Source: Alnus glutinosa (taxonomy: Eukaryota; Streptophyta; Magnoliopsida; Fagales; Betulaceae). From it: a stretch of 64,000 nt of DNA. How positions within the stretch are numbered: position 1 is the stretch's first letter; the number at the start of each line of letters is the position of its first letter. Made by a program: the position numbers and the translations under genes. Shown here piece by piece: positions 47,201 through 60,088 of the stretch. The stretch lies in NCBI RefSeq assembly GCF_958979055.1, contig NC_084886.1, positions 11,084,654 to 11,148,653 on the forward strand, given 5' to 3'. The notes below the pieces were generated by a model, which was given only the letters and a program-made list of their open reading frames with translations, ran no database searches and was not told the DNA's origin.

Positions 47201-48357
47201 CCTTAGTTGGAGTTATACTTGTCCTCAGGACCTCAAGTTTTGAAATGCATTATAACTTAAGCATCGCACTTAGGATTCCTCAGCATCACTCAAGAGCAAT
47301 TGTTGCTCAAAATTATCATAACACCCATGCCATCCACATTTTTTTTTATAATTAATCGAAATATCAGTAAAAGCGTAAAGCGCCCAATGTACACAAGAAG
47401 TATACAAGAAAACCACCTAGGTAGAAGGGGCAAAAAGAACAAAAAAATCAAGATAATTCATCACTAAAGGAGAAACATAAGCAGCTGTCCAAATATACAA
47501 TGCGTTTAAAAAAAAAAATTAGATTCCAACTCATCTAAAGTCCTCTTGTGGTCCTCAAAACACTTACCATTCATTTCTCTCCAAAGACACCACAAAAAAC
47601 ACAAAGGCACATCTTCCAAACGGAAGCACTCCAAGGGCTATTGGCGGTCCACCAACAAGCAAACATTACATCCACATTTATAGGCATCAAATGCCTAACC
47701 TTAATATGATTTCGACTCCTAATAAAACTTAGACTCTATGGGCTTTGATTAAATAACTCTAAAATGATCAACTCTCATAAAAAAGTGCCTTATTACCGCC
47801 AACTGTTTAGAGGTCAGCTTCAAACAAAATATATGCTTGGACGCAAATTAAATATCTAATCCAGAAGCTACGAACCGTGTACCATACCCGAAAAACAAAC
47901 AAAATCCAAGCACCAAACTGCCACACACACACACACACACAGAGAACCGCAGGTACAACCGTACAACATTACAAGCTAACAACCCATGGAGAAAGTTAAT
48001 CAAATATTGACAAAAATGTAAGCAATTGAAAATCATAGCAGTGGAAACAGAGCCAATCAGATCTGAAGATCGTAAAGAGCAAATCAACACGAATATATAT
48101 ATATAATAAACAAAAATAATAATAATAATTTGATGATACCCATCTGATAAACCAAAAGATTGAACCAAAATTGCAAATTTGACAGTACCCATCAGTTCAA
48201 AACATGCAAAACAAGTGCGATTTCAAGATAGACAAAACCCTCGGTAAACATATCAGGTAAAGAAGCTTACTTTGCCATTGATAATAAGCCAACAGTCCTC
48301 GCGCGTGTTGTGTTCAGAGACTTGAGACAAATTGAAGACTTTCTTATCATCACCCAT
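44236..48357 (-). CDS. Cytochrome b5, tail-anchored ER isoform
   Basis: Three exons on the minus strand: 48357-48271 (29 codons, [16 protein letters not shown]), 44632-44566 and 44486-44236, joined by GT..AG introns into 134 codons, the usual plant length. The protein is a small haem carrier that passes electrons from NADH-cytochrome b5 reductase or P450 reductase to fatty-acid desaturases, hydroxylases and some P450s. The haem-binding motif HPGG (about residue 40) and a second axial histidine in FEDVGHS (about residue 64) are both present. A C-terminal hydrophobic segment, [20 protein letters not shown], followed by YTKSA is the single tail anchor facing the cytosol side of the ER. Intron 1 is unusually long (3.6 kb) and holds a LINE fragment and a MITE-like repeat. 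The exact isoform cannot be assigned. Confidence 0.95.
45889..45930. repeat. (CTT)n microsatellite in cytochrome b5 intron 1
   Basis: CTTCTTCTTCTTCTTCTTCT with one interruption; it creates the poly-Glu shadow frame on the minus strand. Confidence 0.9.
46063..46396. repeat. MITE-like repeat with an internal duplication
   Basis: It starts CTACGGGTGGCAATTTGTATTC. A segment of about 150 bp (GGTATAAGACTATATATG...CCACTAATTTTGTATT) occurs twice in tandem (about 46117-46202 and 46272-46357). Related sequence lies at 38239-38370. No ORF of note. Confidence 0.5.
47342..47668 (-). mobile_element. 5'-truncated LINE fragment in cytochrome b5 intron 1
   Basis: On the minus strand the sequence encodes [20 protein letters not shown], the characteristic C-terminal end of plant LINE reverse-transcriptase proteins, then a 3' UTR and an A-rich tail (T-run at 47340-47348). 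Target duplications CATCCACATTT lie at 47331-47341 and 47669-47679. Confidence 0.85.
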
Positions 48358-48950
48358 TTGCTTTTGTCAATCCTTGCTTTAGACTGAAGCTCGAGGAAGA
48401 GAGTGACGGGGAAATCCAACGATCGATGTGCTTAATATCTGTGGGCTTCCGACCTGGGAAGCTGTGCAAAGTCAAACAATTAAGAGCCGAAGAGGTTACG
48501 GCGTGCCATGGTGGGTGGGCAATTGATTATAATTGGTAGTAGGTAGGTGTGTGACAGGTGGTGCCTTTTGTGGGCTGTGGGGGGGCCGTGGGCTACATTC
48601 AAGGCTGCGAGAATTGGGTGGTGAATTGTTGAGGAGTAATGCATGCCACGTTAGTTTTTCTTTTTAGTATTATTTATGAAAGAAAATTCGGTTATTGTTA
48701 TTGGGTATTTATTTAAATCGGTGATCATAATCGGAGTAATCGGTTTTTTTCTTTTTTTTTTTTTCTTCTTTTTTTTAATTTTATTTTTTTATATAGTGCT
48801 ACATGTCAACCTTAGCGGTTGACAAGTGACGAGCCGTTAAAATTTGGACAAAAAATCTAATAGAGGTATCAAATAAATTTTTAACCCTAATTTTAAGTTA
48901 TGCTAGCTCAATTATTGATCGACGGTCCACATGAGAATATTATACATTTT
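48358..48950. other. Cytochrome b5 5' flank
   Basis: The 5' UTR and promoter of the minus-strand cytochrome b5 gene should lie here (likely 48358-48450 for the leader). Nothing else is coding. A CT/T-rich run at 48747-48790 and a MITE-like stretch (48780-48900) follow. Confidence 0.45.
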
Positions 48951-48959
48951 TGGGAGGTA

Positions 48960-49290
48960 GTTTAGTTACACGGTGAAAAAATAAACAATCAATGATTGTC
49001 AGATCCAGTGCAGAAGTTGAATTTAGAGTCATGGCCCATTGGGCATGTGAAATATTATGGTTGAAGATACTATTAAAATAGCTTGGGTTTGATCCCAATA
49101 ATTCTATGAGACTATATGATGACAATAAAGCAGCAATTAATGTTGCTCACAATCAGTCCAACGTGATAAAACCAAGCATGTTGAAATTGATTGAAACTTT
49201 ATTAAAGAAAAACTCATAGCATGTATCGTTTGCCCATCGTATGTGAAGACACGAGAACAACTTGTAGATATCTTGACAAAAAGAGCATCT
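48960..49290 (+). pseudogene. Copia RNase H remnant
   Basis: Translation in shifting frames gives RSSAEVEFRVMAHWACE, then LYDDNKAAINVAHNQS, and a decayed QLVDILTKRA ending: the last part of a Copia pol of a different lineage from the Sirevirus copy. No LTR was found beside it. Confidence 0.7.
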
Positions 49291-51405
49291 AGTACTAGTA
49301 GTGTTGAAATGGCAACTCACTGTGGATAAATCTTCTCACTTTTATCTTCCACGATCAGGTTTCTCTCTCCTTCTTATCCCCGTTTTTCTACTTCCATTGC
49401 CGCACAACTCACTCTCGATCCCTCCCTCTCTTGTCATGACACAACATGGGGGACAGCTTCTGTTGAAACAAAGAAGCTCTCTCTCTCTCTCTCTCTCGGT
49501 TTTGTGTTGAAGAAGGGGTGTCTCCTCCCTTTAATAAAAAGATTGTCTAAATTTTTGGGGTTAAATATTTTTTTAGCACTTGTGGTTTAACATGAAATCA
49601 AATAGGCTCATTGGTTTCAAAAAATATTGCAGATGGTATGTGTGGACATGTGATAAACATAGTTGATACTTTTGTTCAATAATTTAATGATGTGTCATGT
49701 CAAGTCCATTAACAATATGACCAGTGTCCTGTTTATTTTTTTAATAAGAAAAAAAAATATGGGGTAGTTGAGCCACCCTCTATGGCCGACAGGGGTGGCT
49801 CAACCATCCTCAAATTGCCAATTAGGGGTGGTCGAAACAATATGTACAATGCATATGAAATGAGAGTGTGGAGTCTCCTTGGTGAAGTCCTTGATTGGAC
49901 TTTAAAAAACCATAGGTATTGTTGGGAATTGGGCCGGTCACTAAGGCCCAACTCGTTATTTCTATGATCGATCAAAGCCCACTATTGGATTTTGCATTCA
50001 AGAGCCAATCGGGCTCACATTTCACTCTGATCGCAGAAGTCTTGATCGCCCAGTAATTAATGTCAACGCAATATTTGGGGTGCTATCAGTGGCTTGCAGT
50101 AGGGGTGTACACACGGAGTGGTTATAACTGCTTTTAAACCGCTAACCGCTTTCCCATATATATCTATATATATTCAAATATATTAAAAAAAACTGGGAGA
50201 GGCTGGCATCATTTTGGTATTTTAAATACCAAAATGACATTGTTTGGTCATAAAAGAAGATGTTTAATAAACATATGAAGTTTCTAGGGTTTCATACTTA
50301 AGTTTAATTTCTCATTCAAAAATTATTAAAGTCTCCAAATTTGAGGGGTACATGGATCTGCTCTCAAGTGCCTCATTCAATACCTCGATAAGCGCAAGTG
50401 TCTATATAAACCACATTCAGCTAAGGTAAGAGAACTTTTGGCACAATTCTCTAAGTTTGGTCATTTTTCTCTTGTTCTCATCATTATTCGTCTTTGAGCG
50501 ATAACTGATTTAAGCATCGGAGTTATCCCCCACCCGCATATCCTAACAAGCTCTTTTGCCTAACCTTTTTCTATTTTGCTAGAGCAACTACGTCACCAAC
50601 TGAAAAACTATTAGAACAAATACAATGAAGGATGAAAAAAGATAACACATACATACATTAATTGGTTAATCCAATAAACCCAATTAACATTAAAGCCTAC
50701 AAATGATGAAGGTCCATTCCGACTACAGAAAGCTTTATTCATATCAAGCTTGAAAACAATGAGACCATTATTGCCCCTTTTTTCTTCACCACATGAAACA
50801 ATTCAGGAGTCATTCTTGTATAGTGCAACTAATGAAGAATGTTGATTATATATATATATATATATATATATAAGTGGAGAACAGAGCTTAACTGGCAATA
50901 TTTTGGGGAGAATAATGCTACTCTTCACAATATTAAAGTTTTACATTAGCTTCAAATCAATTGACGTGTATTGTTTTAAATGGTTGACACTTTTTTTTTT
51001 TTTTTTTTAAATGAATGATATAAAAAACACTTAAAATACGGCGCAACAATTAGTATAAAGATGTTGAAAAACAATATAACACATAGAGTAATATTATTAT
51101 TTTGGAGAACGTGTTGGTACACGTGAATTGGGTTTCAAAATAACAAAAATAAGCTCATCCGAAAAATACCATAAAAACAAAAGAAAAGAAAAATAAGCTC
51201 TCAAATTCTGAATATACCAGTCTTGCAAGGTTCGTCCACAGATGGTGAGTTAGGGCCTAAGATCAGGCCCAAAGGCGTAGTCAATGGACAATATGTAAAT
51301 ATTCTTGTATTGCCCCTTGTTGGTCCCGAGGGAAGTAGGAGGCTAGGTTAGCCGAAAGATGGTTATCGGTTCAACTCCAGGGATGAATCGAAAAATAAAT
51401 ATTTA
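49291..51405. other. Intergenic, repeat remnants only
   Basis: No gene is supported. It contains a (CT)n tract at 49476-49498, an inverted motif pair GGGTAGTTGAGCCACCC / GGGGTGGCTCAACCA (49761-49805), a truncated TAGGGGTGTACA hAT-like end at 50100-50185, and a (TA)n tract at 50849-50872. Confidence 0.55.
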
Positions 51406-51413
51406 TTAAGTGC

Positions 51414-52022
51414 TCCATTTGTTTGGGCGTAAAATATTTTTTTTTTTTGTATTTTTCTGTGTTTGGTGCAACTGAAAATAATGGTTAACGGAAATCATTT
51501 TTAGTTTGACCCAAAAAACGTATGTAATTTTTAGAAAACAATTTACGGTTAATTTTCTGAATTTAAACTCTTTATTCTTACACGCATGTTTGTGGGAATC
51601 CGTCATCGCTGGGCATTAGAGTTTTTTGGTAGCCTAATTCTGTTGTCGAAGGTCCTCGGATTTTGGGATTTGGTTGCCAGAATCCTGTAGCACTAGCTGG
51701 ATTTTGGCGAAAATTGGCCGAAATCTGACAATTGTCGTCGGATTCCTTCCAAATTTGTCAAAAATCGGCAATATTGTGCCAGATTTGGGCAAAAATGACA
51801 AAAATTTGACCAGTTGGTGCCGAAATTCGGCAGCCCAAATTATGGGGAATCTTGTCGGAATCCGGCTGGACGATGACATAATCTGACAAGTGCTGCAGAA
51901 TTATAGCTACTATCGTCGAAATCTCATCACTAGTGATTTTTTGCCTCTGATAATTTTTTTTACGAGTTAAATACCAAAAAAATATTTCCCAAAAGTTTAT
52001 AGTTTCGTTGAAAACATTTTAC

Positions 52023-52100
<78 letters not shown>

Positions 52101-52150
52101 CAAAACATTTATTCGTTGAAACTATTTTACGGTTGAAAACATTTTAACAA
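51414..52150. mobile_element. Diverged long-TIR element related to 42483-43348
   Basis: The left end GTGCTCCATTTGTTTGGGCGTAAAAT resembles the TIR at 42483, and the core again holds CCGGAATCC/GAATTCGGC motifs (51640-51890). The right TIR is degenerate (ACGGTTGAAAACATTTTAACAAGCA) and is preceded by a long (TA)n tract at about 52027-52096. Boundaries are approximate. Confidence 0.45.
52027..52096. repeat. (TA)n microsatellite upstream of RPN2
   Basis: About 70 bp of TA dinucleotides ending ~260 bp before the RPN2 start codon. Confidence 0.95.
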
Positions 52151-52194
52151 GCATAAATGACAACTTGTTGGGTAAGCAATGACCAAAATGTAGC

Positions 52195-52355
52195 AAAAAG
52201 TATAAAACTCGATACATAAAGCAACCTGGTTATTCCCTTCTCTCTCATTACACAAACTCAGACCCTCACATACTCTCGATCCACTGCGAGCGGTTAGGGT
52301 TTGGGATCCATCTTTTTCTCCAAGATATATTCTAAGCGATTGCGTTACGGCGATT
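52195..52355 (+). promoter_or_regulatory. Probable RPN2 core promoter and 5' leader
   Basis: TATAAAAC at 52201-52208 lies about 155 bp upstream of the ATG, a reasonable spacing for a TATA box with a leader of about 120 bp. This is inferred from position only. Confidence 0.4.
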
Positions 52356-55300
52356 ATGGCGGCAACAATGGTGAGTTCGGCGGGTGGGCTACTGGCGATG
52401 CTGAACGAGACGCATCCCTCGCTCAAGCTCCACGCGCTCTCCAACCTCAACAATCTGGTCGACAACTTTTGGCCCGAGATCTCCACCAGCGTTCCCGTGA
52501 TGTACTTTCTCTCTCTCGCTCTCTGAAAAGTTTCTGCTATTGCTTGATTTTTCTTTGATTAGGGTTTCGGTTCTGGCTGCTCTTGATCTGTTTGTTTCTT
52601 GAGATACCCAGAGAGAAACATATATGCAGTGATGCCCTAATTTGATTGAATTTTGTGTTTTTAATGTCGTTCTGATTTCTCATTGCGGAAGAGAAAAAAG
52701 AAAAGCACAAGTTTAAATCTATTTCTAAGAAATCATTAGCTTTTTTAGCAGCCCAACCCTTGCTTTAATTCTTGTTTACTGGTTCGCTGTAAATGAGGAT
52801 ATTTTTCTTCTTCTAGCTGTAAAACTAGGGTTTTTTTTTTTTTTTTACTAAGGGAAATAATTGTTTCTTAGTGATGTAAGGGACATTTCTGGTTTTTGTT
52901 GTAATAGGTTGTCTAATGGGGGATTAGGGAATAGGAGGAGACTCTCTTCTGAACATCAATGTAAGGGATATTCTAATGGTTGGAGCTAAATGGGAAAGGG
53001 CATTCCTGGCTATATCATGCTACATGTGCAGTAACTAGTTTGCTACTTTACTGGCCAATGTATAGCGATTGTTTAGGTATGTAGCCACAAATAACTTTTT
53101 CAGTTAATAGTAATTGAAGCAGTGATGCCTAAATGTTTCAGGTTTGATTGGATGTTTATGTCGATCTCACAAAGTTTTAAGGTTCCAATTAGGTAAATAG
53201 TATCACTCTGAGATGTTAAAAAGATAAATTTATGGTTCTGTGATAGTTGTTAACTTCAAAGCAGTTGCAGTAGCTACAGTATGCCAGTTCCCTGATGAGA
53301 AAGTTGTGTTAGGTGTTTCCTCTAATACTCCTCTCAATGATAAGCATGGGTTCTTATTCTTATTAAGCATTTTGAAGCATCGATATTTCACACTACCTGC
53401 CAAGCTTGAGCTGCCTTATTCGTCGTGTCCAAATGCAAATTAGAATTATTTGCACTAGTGGGCTAAGAGAAGAAGAAATGAAGAAAAGAAATACAAACAA
53501 TTGATCAATTTGTGTACTCTGGTTCCAGTAGTAATAACAATGGTCCTCTGCTCTGTAATATCCCTTTATTCTAATTCCTCTGAAATTATTTTGGAGTATA
53601 AGACAGCATCTTTAAATTAAATCAGTAACTTAATTGCATTGATGAATGCCATATAAAGTTCTAGTGAAATAATATTAATGGACAAAAAGTACAAATATCT
53701 TCATATTTTGGGGACAATGCAATTAAATGCTTGGATCATGATCTTGATCATTCCACTTGTTTGATGGATATAATCTTATGGATATTCTTTTAAGCAATTA
53801 CACTGTCCATCCTTCTCCTCAGGCTTGTGGTATGTTTGGTTGAAGTTTTAACAAGTGATTACTGGTTCATGAGTTTTCATTTTGATATTGATGAATTCTT
53901 TTGATTTCATATTGGGAATATTGTGGTATGTTTGGTTGAAGTTTTAACAAGTGATTACTGGTTCATGAGTTTTCATTTTGATATTGATGAATTCTTTTGA
54001 TTTCATATTGGGAATATTGTGGTATGTTTGGTTGAAGTTTTAACAAGTGATTACTGGTTCATGAGTTTTCATTTTGATATTGATGAATTCTTTTGATTTC
54101 ATATTGGGAATATTGTTACTTCTAGAGCTTGGCGGTTTTTGTTATCATTGGTTGTCCAATGGGGTATTAGAGCATAGGATGAGTCTTTTTAGGAACTGTA
54201 ATGTCCCAAAATGGACTAGGAAATTGCTGGTGTTATGGTACATGTGCAACAATTGACATGTGCTAATCTTTCCACCCATGTGTATTGCTGGGTAACAAAC
54301 TTTGTCAATCAATGGTAGTGGAAGCAGTTATACTTTAACTCTTTCAGGTTTGATTAGTTTTTTCCATCAATCTCACAAAGTTGAGGGTCTGATTTAGTTT
54401 GTAATATCACTCCCGGATGTTAAAAAGATGAATGTATGGTTCTGTATTAGTTGTTAAACTTGAAGGCAGTTGTAGTGTCAGTTTTGCTACTATATGCCGA
54501 TTGAGTTGTGATTGGTCATCGGATATAATTTATCATTTCCCTAACAACAAGTTGTAGTAGGTATCTCCTGTAAAGACTCATTGTATCTAAAAGCATGAGT
54601 CTGAAATATGATAAAGCATCTTGAAGCTTGGATTATGCGCTGGCTGCCAATCTTATGTAGCCTTATTCCTCTGCTATGTACACTTTTTTTTTTTTTTGGA
54701 TAAGTCCTTATTCCTCTGCCATGTACACTAATGGAGCGAAGAAAGAAGTTACAAAAAAAGAAGAAGAAGAAGTTGAGATGGGCTGGGATTTATCAGTATG
54801 CGAAGTGTGGCTGCAATGGATAACAATGTGCTCTCCTCTGTAATGCACTTCATTTTAATTCTCCCCGAAACTATTTTGGATTCTAACTCAGCATCATTAA
54901 ATGAAATCAGTAATTTAAACTGCATTGAAGTGTTTAGATAAATTGCCTGCAATAAGTGAAATGTTAGTAATGGACAAAAAGTCCACGTGATCAAATCCTT
55001 AAACTTTTGATAGATATTATCTTTCTGCTATTCTTTTAAGCAATTACAGTGTTACCCCTTCCCCTTGGTTTGTGGTGTGACTTATTCGACCGTTTAACAA
55101 GTGTAACAAGCTCATAAAGCTTTCATTTTGATATTACTTGGCAACTTCTGATTTGATACTGGGCATCAGATTTTATAGCTTGATGGTTGTATTGATTTTC
55201 TTCTGAAATGATAGTTTATGGTACATTGTAATGCAGAGAAAGTTTATATGAAGATGAAGAGTTTGATCAACATCAGAGACAACTTGCTGCGCTGCTTGTG

Positions 55301-57253
55301 TCAAAGGTGGAAAACTTCTTTTGGTCATACCTTCCACCCCCCACCCCCCCCCCCCCCCCCCCCCCCACTGGTGTTGCTCTCTTTGCTTCAAACCAGCTGA
55401 TGTTGTTGCTTTTGCAAAATCTATTTGTTCTTCTAAAATGATATCCTTTGAGTCCAAATATATTGGGTTGGAAAAAGTAGAAAGGAACATTGCAAATGTG
55501 TAGAGTGTTTCAAACTCTGGCTGTATTTTTTTTTTTGACTTACTAGTTGCTAATCAGAACATTATTAATTTTGCTATTAGGCTAATCTAATAGATAGATT
55601 TTGGACGTTTCTCATGTTATCTATTGAACATCTACATTTCTTTTTTCTGCTTTTACTGCTTGAATATCTAACTTTTACTATTGTACATGGATTTTTTTTT
55701 CCCTCAGGTCTTTTATTATTTGAGTGAGCTTAACGATGCACTATCGTATGCACTTGGGGCCGGTTCTTTATTTGATGTGTCAGAAGATTCTGATTACGTT
55801 CATACCCTTCTTGGTAAGAGAGTGACCATTGGAAACTAAAAATATCAATTTAGTTTAATTGTTGATAGTAACATTCAATGTCATTTGCCTTCAATATCTT
55901 GAGAGGTGGAAGCAATATTATGTAAGTTTGAGGTATTTAATAAACATAATATGCTTATATGTAATATTTATTTTTGCTCCTATTGACAGCTAAAGCTATA
56001 GATGAATATGCCAGTCTTAAGACCAAGGCAGCAGAATCAAATGATGAAGCAGTAAAGGTGGACCCTAGATTGGAGGCGATTGTGGAGAGAATGCTGGATA
56101 AGTATGTAAACCTCTACCTTTTTCCCCTTTTAATTAAAGTAGATCCCCAGGTCTTTGAGTGATTTACAATTTTCTTATTTAGGTGTATTGCTGATGGAAA
56201 ATACGCACAAGCTATGGGTATTGCAATTGAATGCCGAAGATTGGATAAACTTGAGGAAGCAATCACAAGGAGTGATAATGTTCATGGGACTTTATCTTAT
56301 TGCATTAATGTCTCTCATTCCTTTGTTAATCTTAGAGAATATCGGCGTGAGGTAAGTAGATTATTGTGTTAGCTCACTGGATATTTATAGCTGGTATTTC
56401 TGCACTAGCTGTTGAACCTCCCTATTAGATCTCAGCTCAAGGGGATGAGTGACATACATCAATCCTTGTTTGGTGATTCCTACAGGTACTTCGTCTCCTC
56501 GTTCAAGTGTATCAGAAGCTGCCTTCCCCTGATTATTTAAGTATTTGCCAATGCCTCATGTTCTTGGACGAGCCTGAAGCCGTTGCCAGTATATTGGAAA
56601 AGCTTTTACGCTCTGAAAACAAGGATGAAGCTCTTTTGGCATTTCAAATAGCCTTTGATCTAATAGAAAATGAGCACCAAGCATTTCTCTTAAACGTGAG
56701 AGATCGCCTTTCAACTCCCAAGACTCAACCCTCAGGACAAGTGCCATCCGTCGAACCGGATTCTGCTCAAAATGAAAATTCTACGGCTCCAGAGGATGTT
56801 CAAATGACAGACGGGAGTTCTGCTTCTGATGTGAATGTGCGTGAAACCGATCCGAGTGAAGTAATATATGCTGAGAGGTTGACCAAAATCAAGGGAATTT
56901 TGTCAGGAGAGACATCAATACAGTTGACTCTACAATTCTTGTATAGTCATAATAAGTAAGGCAGTTGCTTTCTGTCTTTTAATTTTTCTTAGTTTGTAAA
57001 TATCGTTTCTGTCTCTTAGAAAGATATAGTGATTAGGTCCTTACTCAGATGACTTCTGTTTGGATACACAGATCGGATCTTCTTATCCTTAAGACAATAA
57101 AGCAGTCTGTTGAGATGAGAAATAGTGTCTGTCATAGTGCAACGATTTATTCTAATGCAATTATGCATGCGGGAACAACCGTGGATACGTTCCTCAGGGA
57201 GAATCTAGTGAGTCAAATTTATCTTTTTGTCTTGCAATTTTAGTTCTGTGATG

Positions 57254-57315
<62 letters not shown>

Positions 57316-60088
57316 TTATTTTATGTAGACGTATGCTCACGGTCTTTTGAAATTGTCAGGACTGGTTGAGCAGAGCCACGAATTGGGCAAAGTTTAGTGC
57401 AACTGCAGGTCTTGGTGTTATTCACAGGGGCCACTTACAACAGGGGAGGTCACTGATGGCACCTTACTTGCCTCAGGGTGGGGCTGGTGGTGGCGGCAGT
57501 CCATACTCAGAAGGTGGAGCTCTCTATGCTCTGGGTCTTATTCATGCCAACCATGGCGAGGGCATCAAACAATTCCTTCGTGATAGCCTGCGTAGCACTA
57601 ATGTGGAGGTGCTTATTTTAAAACAGTGGTATCATTTTCTCAGAGGATTTTTTAATTGTCAAAAGAGGTTTATATTGGGATATTTGGGTGCAGGTTATCC
57701 AGCATGGTGCATGCTTAGGTCTGGGTTTGTCAGCTCTAGGAACTGCTGATGAGGAGATTTATGATGACATTAAAAATGTCCTCTACACTGACAGTGCTGT
57801 TGCTGGTGAAGCTGCCGGCATCAGTATGGGTTTACTCATGGTTGGAACTGCAAGTGAGAAGGCAAGTGAGATGCTTGCTTATGCACACGAGACACAACAT
57901 GAGAAGATCATAAGGTAATGTTTGATTTGGTGATCTGGTCGTAGGACTTAGGCTTATCTGTGCATGTTTTCACTTATGTTTATATGGTTATCGTATGTTG
58001 CAGGGGGTTGGCATTGGGAATAGCCCTTACAGTGTATGGAAGAGAAGAAGAAGCGGACACACTTATTGAGCAGATGACTCGTGATCAGGATCCTATACTA
58101 CGTTATGGTGGTATGTATGCATTGGCGCTGGCCTATAGGGGAACAGCAAACAACAAAGCCATTCGACAGCTGCTCCACTTTGCTGTATCAGATGTGAGTG
58201 ATGATGTTAGGAGGACTGCTGTTCTTGCACTTGGGTTTGTTCTCTACTCTGAGCCGGAGCAGGTTGGTGCTCTTTCTTCCATTTCTATGCTGCCTGATCT
58301 TTAATTTACTTTTGCCACTCCCAATGCAACATGATGCATGGTTCTTCCTCTTCTTCTTTGCAAAGCTCTCCTAACCTTTTTTTTTTTTGGTTTCATTTTC
58401 TTGTTTTTAGTTTTACATTTTTCATGGGTTATTATTTAGTGTATAAGTTCTCTTGATCAATTGCTATGGATCTCACTACACTGTTTTAACTGCAGACTCC
58501 TCGAATTGTCTCTCTGCTGTCCGAGTCTTATAACCCTCATGTACGATACGGTGCGGCTCTTGCAGTGGGCATTTCCTGTGCTGGTACTGGACTGAGTGAG
58601 GCCATATCTTTGCTAGAGCCTTTGACATCAGATGTTGTTGATTTTGTTCGTCAAGGCGCCCTCATTGCAATGGCTATGGTTATGGTCCAGATTAGTGAAG
58701 CAAGTGATTCTCGTGTTGGAACATTCAGGTATTCCATTATCATTTTTTGTGGTTTTCTCAAACTTTTAGTTCATTGTTATGTTTCTCATGTTTCTTTAAT
58801 TCTAGGCGACAATTGGAGAAAATAATTCTTGATAAGCATGAAGATACCATGAGCAAGATGGGTGCAATCTTAGCCTCTGGAATTCTTGATGCTGGTGGAA
58901 GGAATGTGACCATTAGATTGCTTTCTAAGACAAAACATGATAAAATCACTGCAGTAGTTGGTTTGGCAGTTTTCAGCCAGTTTTGGTATTGGTATCCCCT
59001 CATTTACTTTATAAGCTTAGCGTTTTCGCCCACTGCATTTATTGGACTGAACTATGACTTGAAAGTTCCGAGGTTTGAGTTTGTATCACACGCAAAACCA
59101 TCACTTTTCGAATATCCTAAGCCAACTACTGTGCCAACAACTACCTCGACTGTAAAACTTCCAACTGCGGTTCTATCAACCTCAGCAAAGGCCAAAGCTA
59201 GGGCTAAGAAAGAAGCCGATCAGAAAGCTAATGCTGAAAAGTTAGCTGGAGCAGAGTCTTCATCTGTTGGTCCAAATGGTGGGAAGGGAAAATCATCTAG
59301 CGAGAAGGATAGGGACTCTATGCAGGTAATTAACCCACTGCTTCATGACAACTATTTTTTTACCAATTATTGTGTTTACTTGAGAGATTGTCGAAATACG
59401 AATTGTCTGATGAACTGAAAGCTTTGGTCTTAGAAGTGAAAACCTTCCTTGGACCTTTTCTATACAATGTTTAGTTTTGTGACATATGGGCCATTGGTGG
59501 TTATTGATGTTCCATGATTAATGCCAAGTTTGTCGTTATACGTGGGTTAAAATTGTTTCATTTTGATTCCAGAAAGTTAAAAAATTTTAAATTAATAAAT
59601 TTCATTCCGATGCACTCTATAGTTGCTTGAGATGAAGAGATCAATTGATCCTAGTGCAAAAACAGAAGCAAATGATATTTGGCTCTATTCAATTACTTGC
59701 AAAAATCAGTTAGTTTTTGGCATCTCATAGTTGTTTTTACGCACCTTCTTCCATATGGCAGGTTGATAGCCAACCAGAGAAGAAATCAGAGCCTGAGCCT
59801 TCCTTTGAAATTCTGATAAACCCTGCCAGGGTGGTTCCTGCTCAGGAGAAATTTATCAAGTTTCTGGAAGATAGCAGATACGTGCCAGTGAAGTTGGCAC
59901 CATCTGGTTTTGTTCTTCTAAGAGACTTAAAGCCTACTGAGCCGGAGGTACTCTCCCTCACTGACACGCCGGCAACTGCAGCATCACCCGCCGGTGGAGC
60001 ACCAACAGGACAGCAGGGTTCTTCTGCATCAGCCATGGCAGTTGATGAGGAACCTCAGCCTCCTCAGCCTTTTGAATACACCTCATGA
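52356..60088 (+). CDS. RPN2: 26S proteasome non-ATPase regulatory subunit 1 (RPN2)
   Basis: Thirteen exons with GT..AG introns: 52356-52501, 55237-55306, 55708-55813, 55990-56101, 56183-56351, 56486-56955, 57072-57207, 57360-57608, 57694-57914, 58004-58262, 58496-58728, 58806-59325, 59762-60088. They sum to 3018 bp, 1005 residues plus stop; Arabidopsis RPN2a is 1004. RPN2 is a large scaffold of the proteasome base that links the ATPase ring to ubiquitin-processing subunits. The N-terminus ([18 protein letters not shown]) forms a helical rod. Exons 7-11 encode the PC repeats ([62 protein letters not shown]), about residues 400-720, which build the toroid. A charged linker ([12 protein letters not shown], about 845) and a C-terminal domain (about 900-1005) follow. 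All frames join cleanly, so the gene looks functional. Intron 1 is 2.7 kb and internally duplicated. Confidence 0.96.
52900..55160 (+). repeat. Diverged tandem duplication inside RPN2 intron 1
   Basis: Unit 1 (about 52910-53920) and unit 2 (about 54140-55160) follow the same order of landmarks: GGTTGTCTAATGGGG / GGTTGTCCAATGGGG; GGTTTGATTGGATG / GGTTTGATTAGTTT; GATGTTAAAAAGATAAAT / GATGTTAAAAAGATGAAT; TCTGTAATATCCCTTTA / TCTGTAATGCACTTCA; CTTTTAAGCAATTACA in both. Divergence is substantial, so this is old. Confidence 0.8.
53827..54114 (+). repeat. Three tandem copies of a 96-bp unit in RPN2 intron 1
   Basis: GTGGTATGTTTGGTTGAAG starts units at 53827, 53923 and 54019. The copies are virtually identical, ending GGGAATATTG. 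A single diverged relative lies at about 55070-55165 at the end of the second intron unit. Confidence 0.93.
55337..55370 (+). repeat. Poly-C tract in RPN2 intron 2
   Basis: CCCCCCACCCCCC followed by a long uninterrupted C-run, 30 bp after the exon 2 donor. Confidence 0.9.
57257..57310 (+). repeat. (TA)n microsatellite in RPN2 intron 7
   Basis: About 50 bp of TA dinucleotides between exons 7 and 8. Confidence 0.95.
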
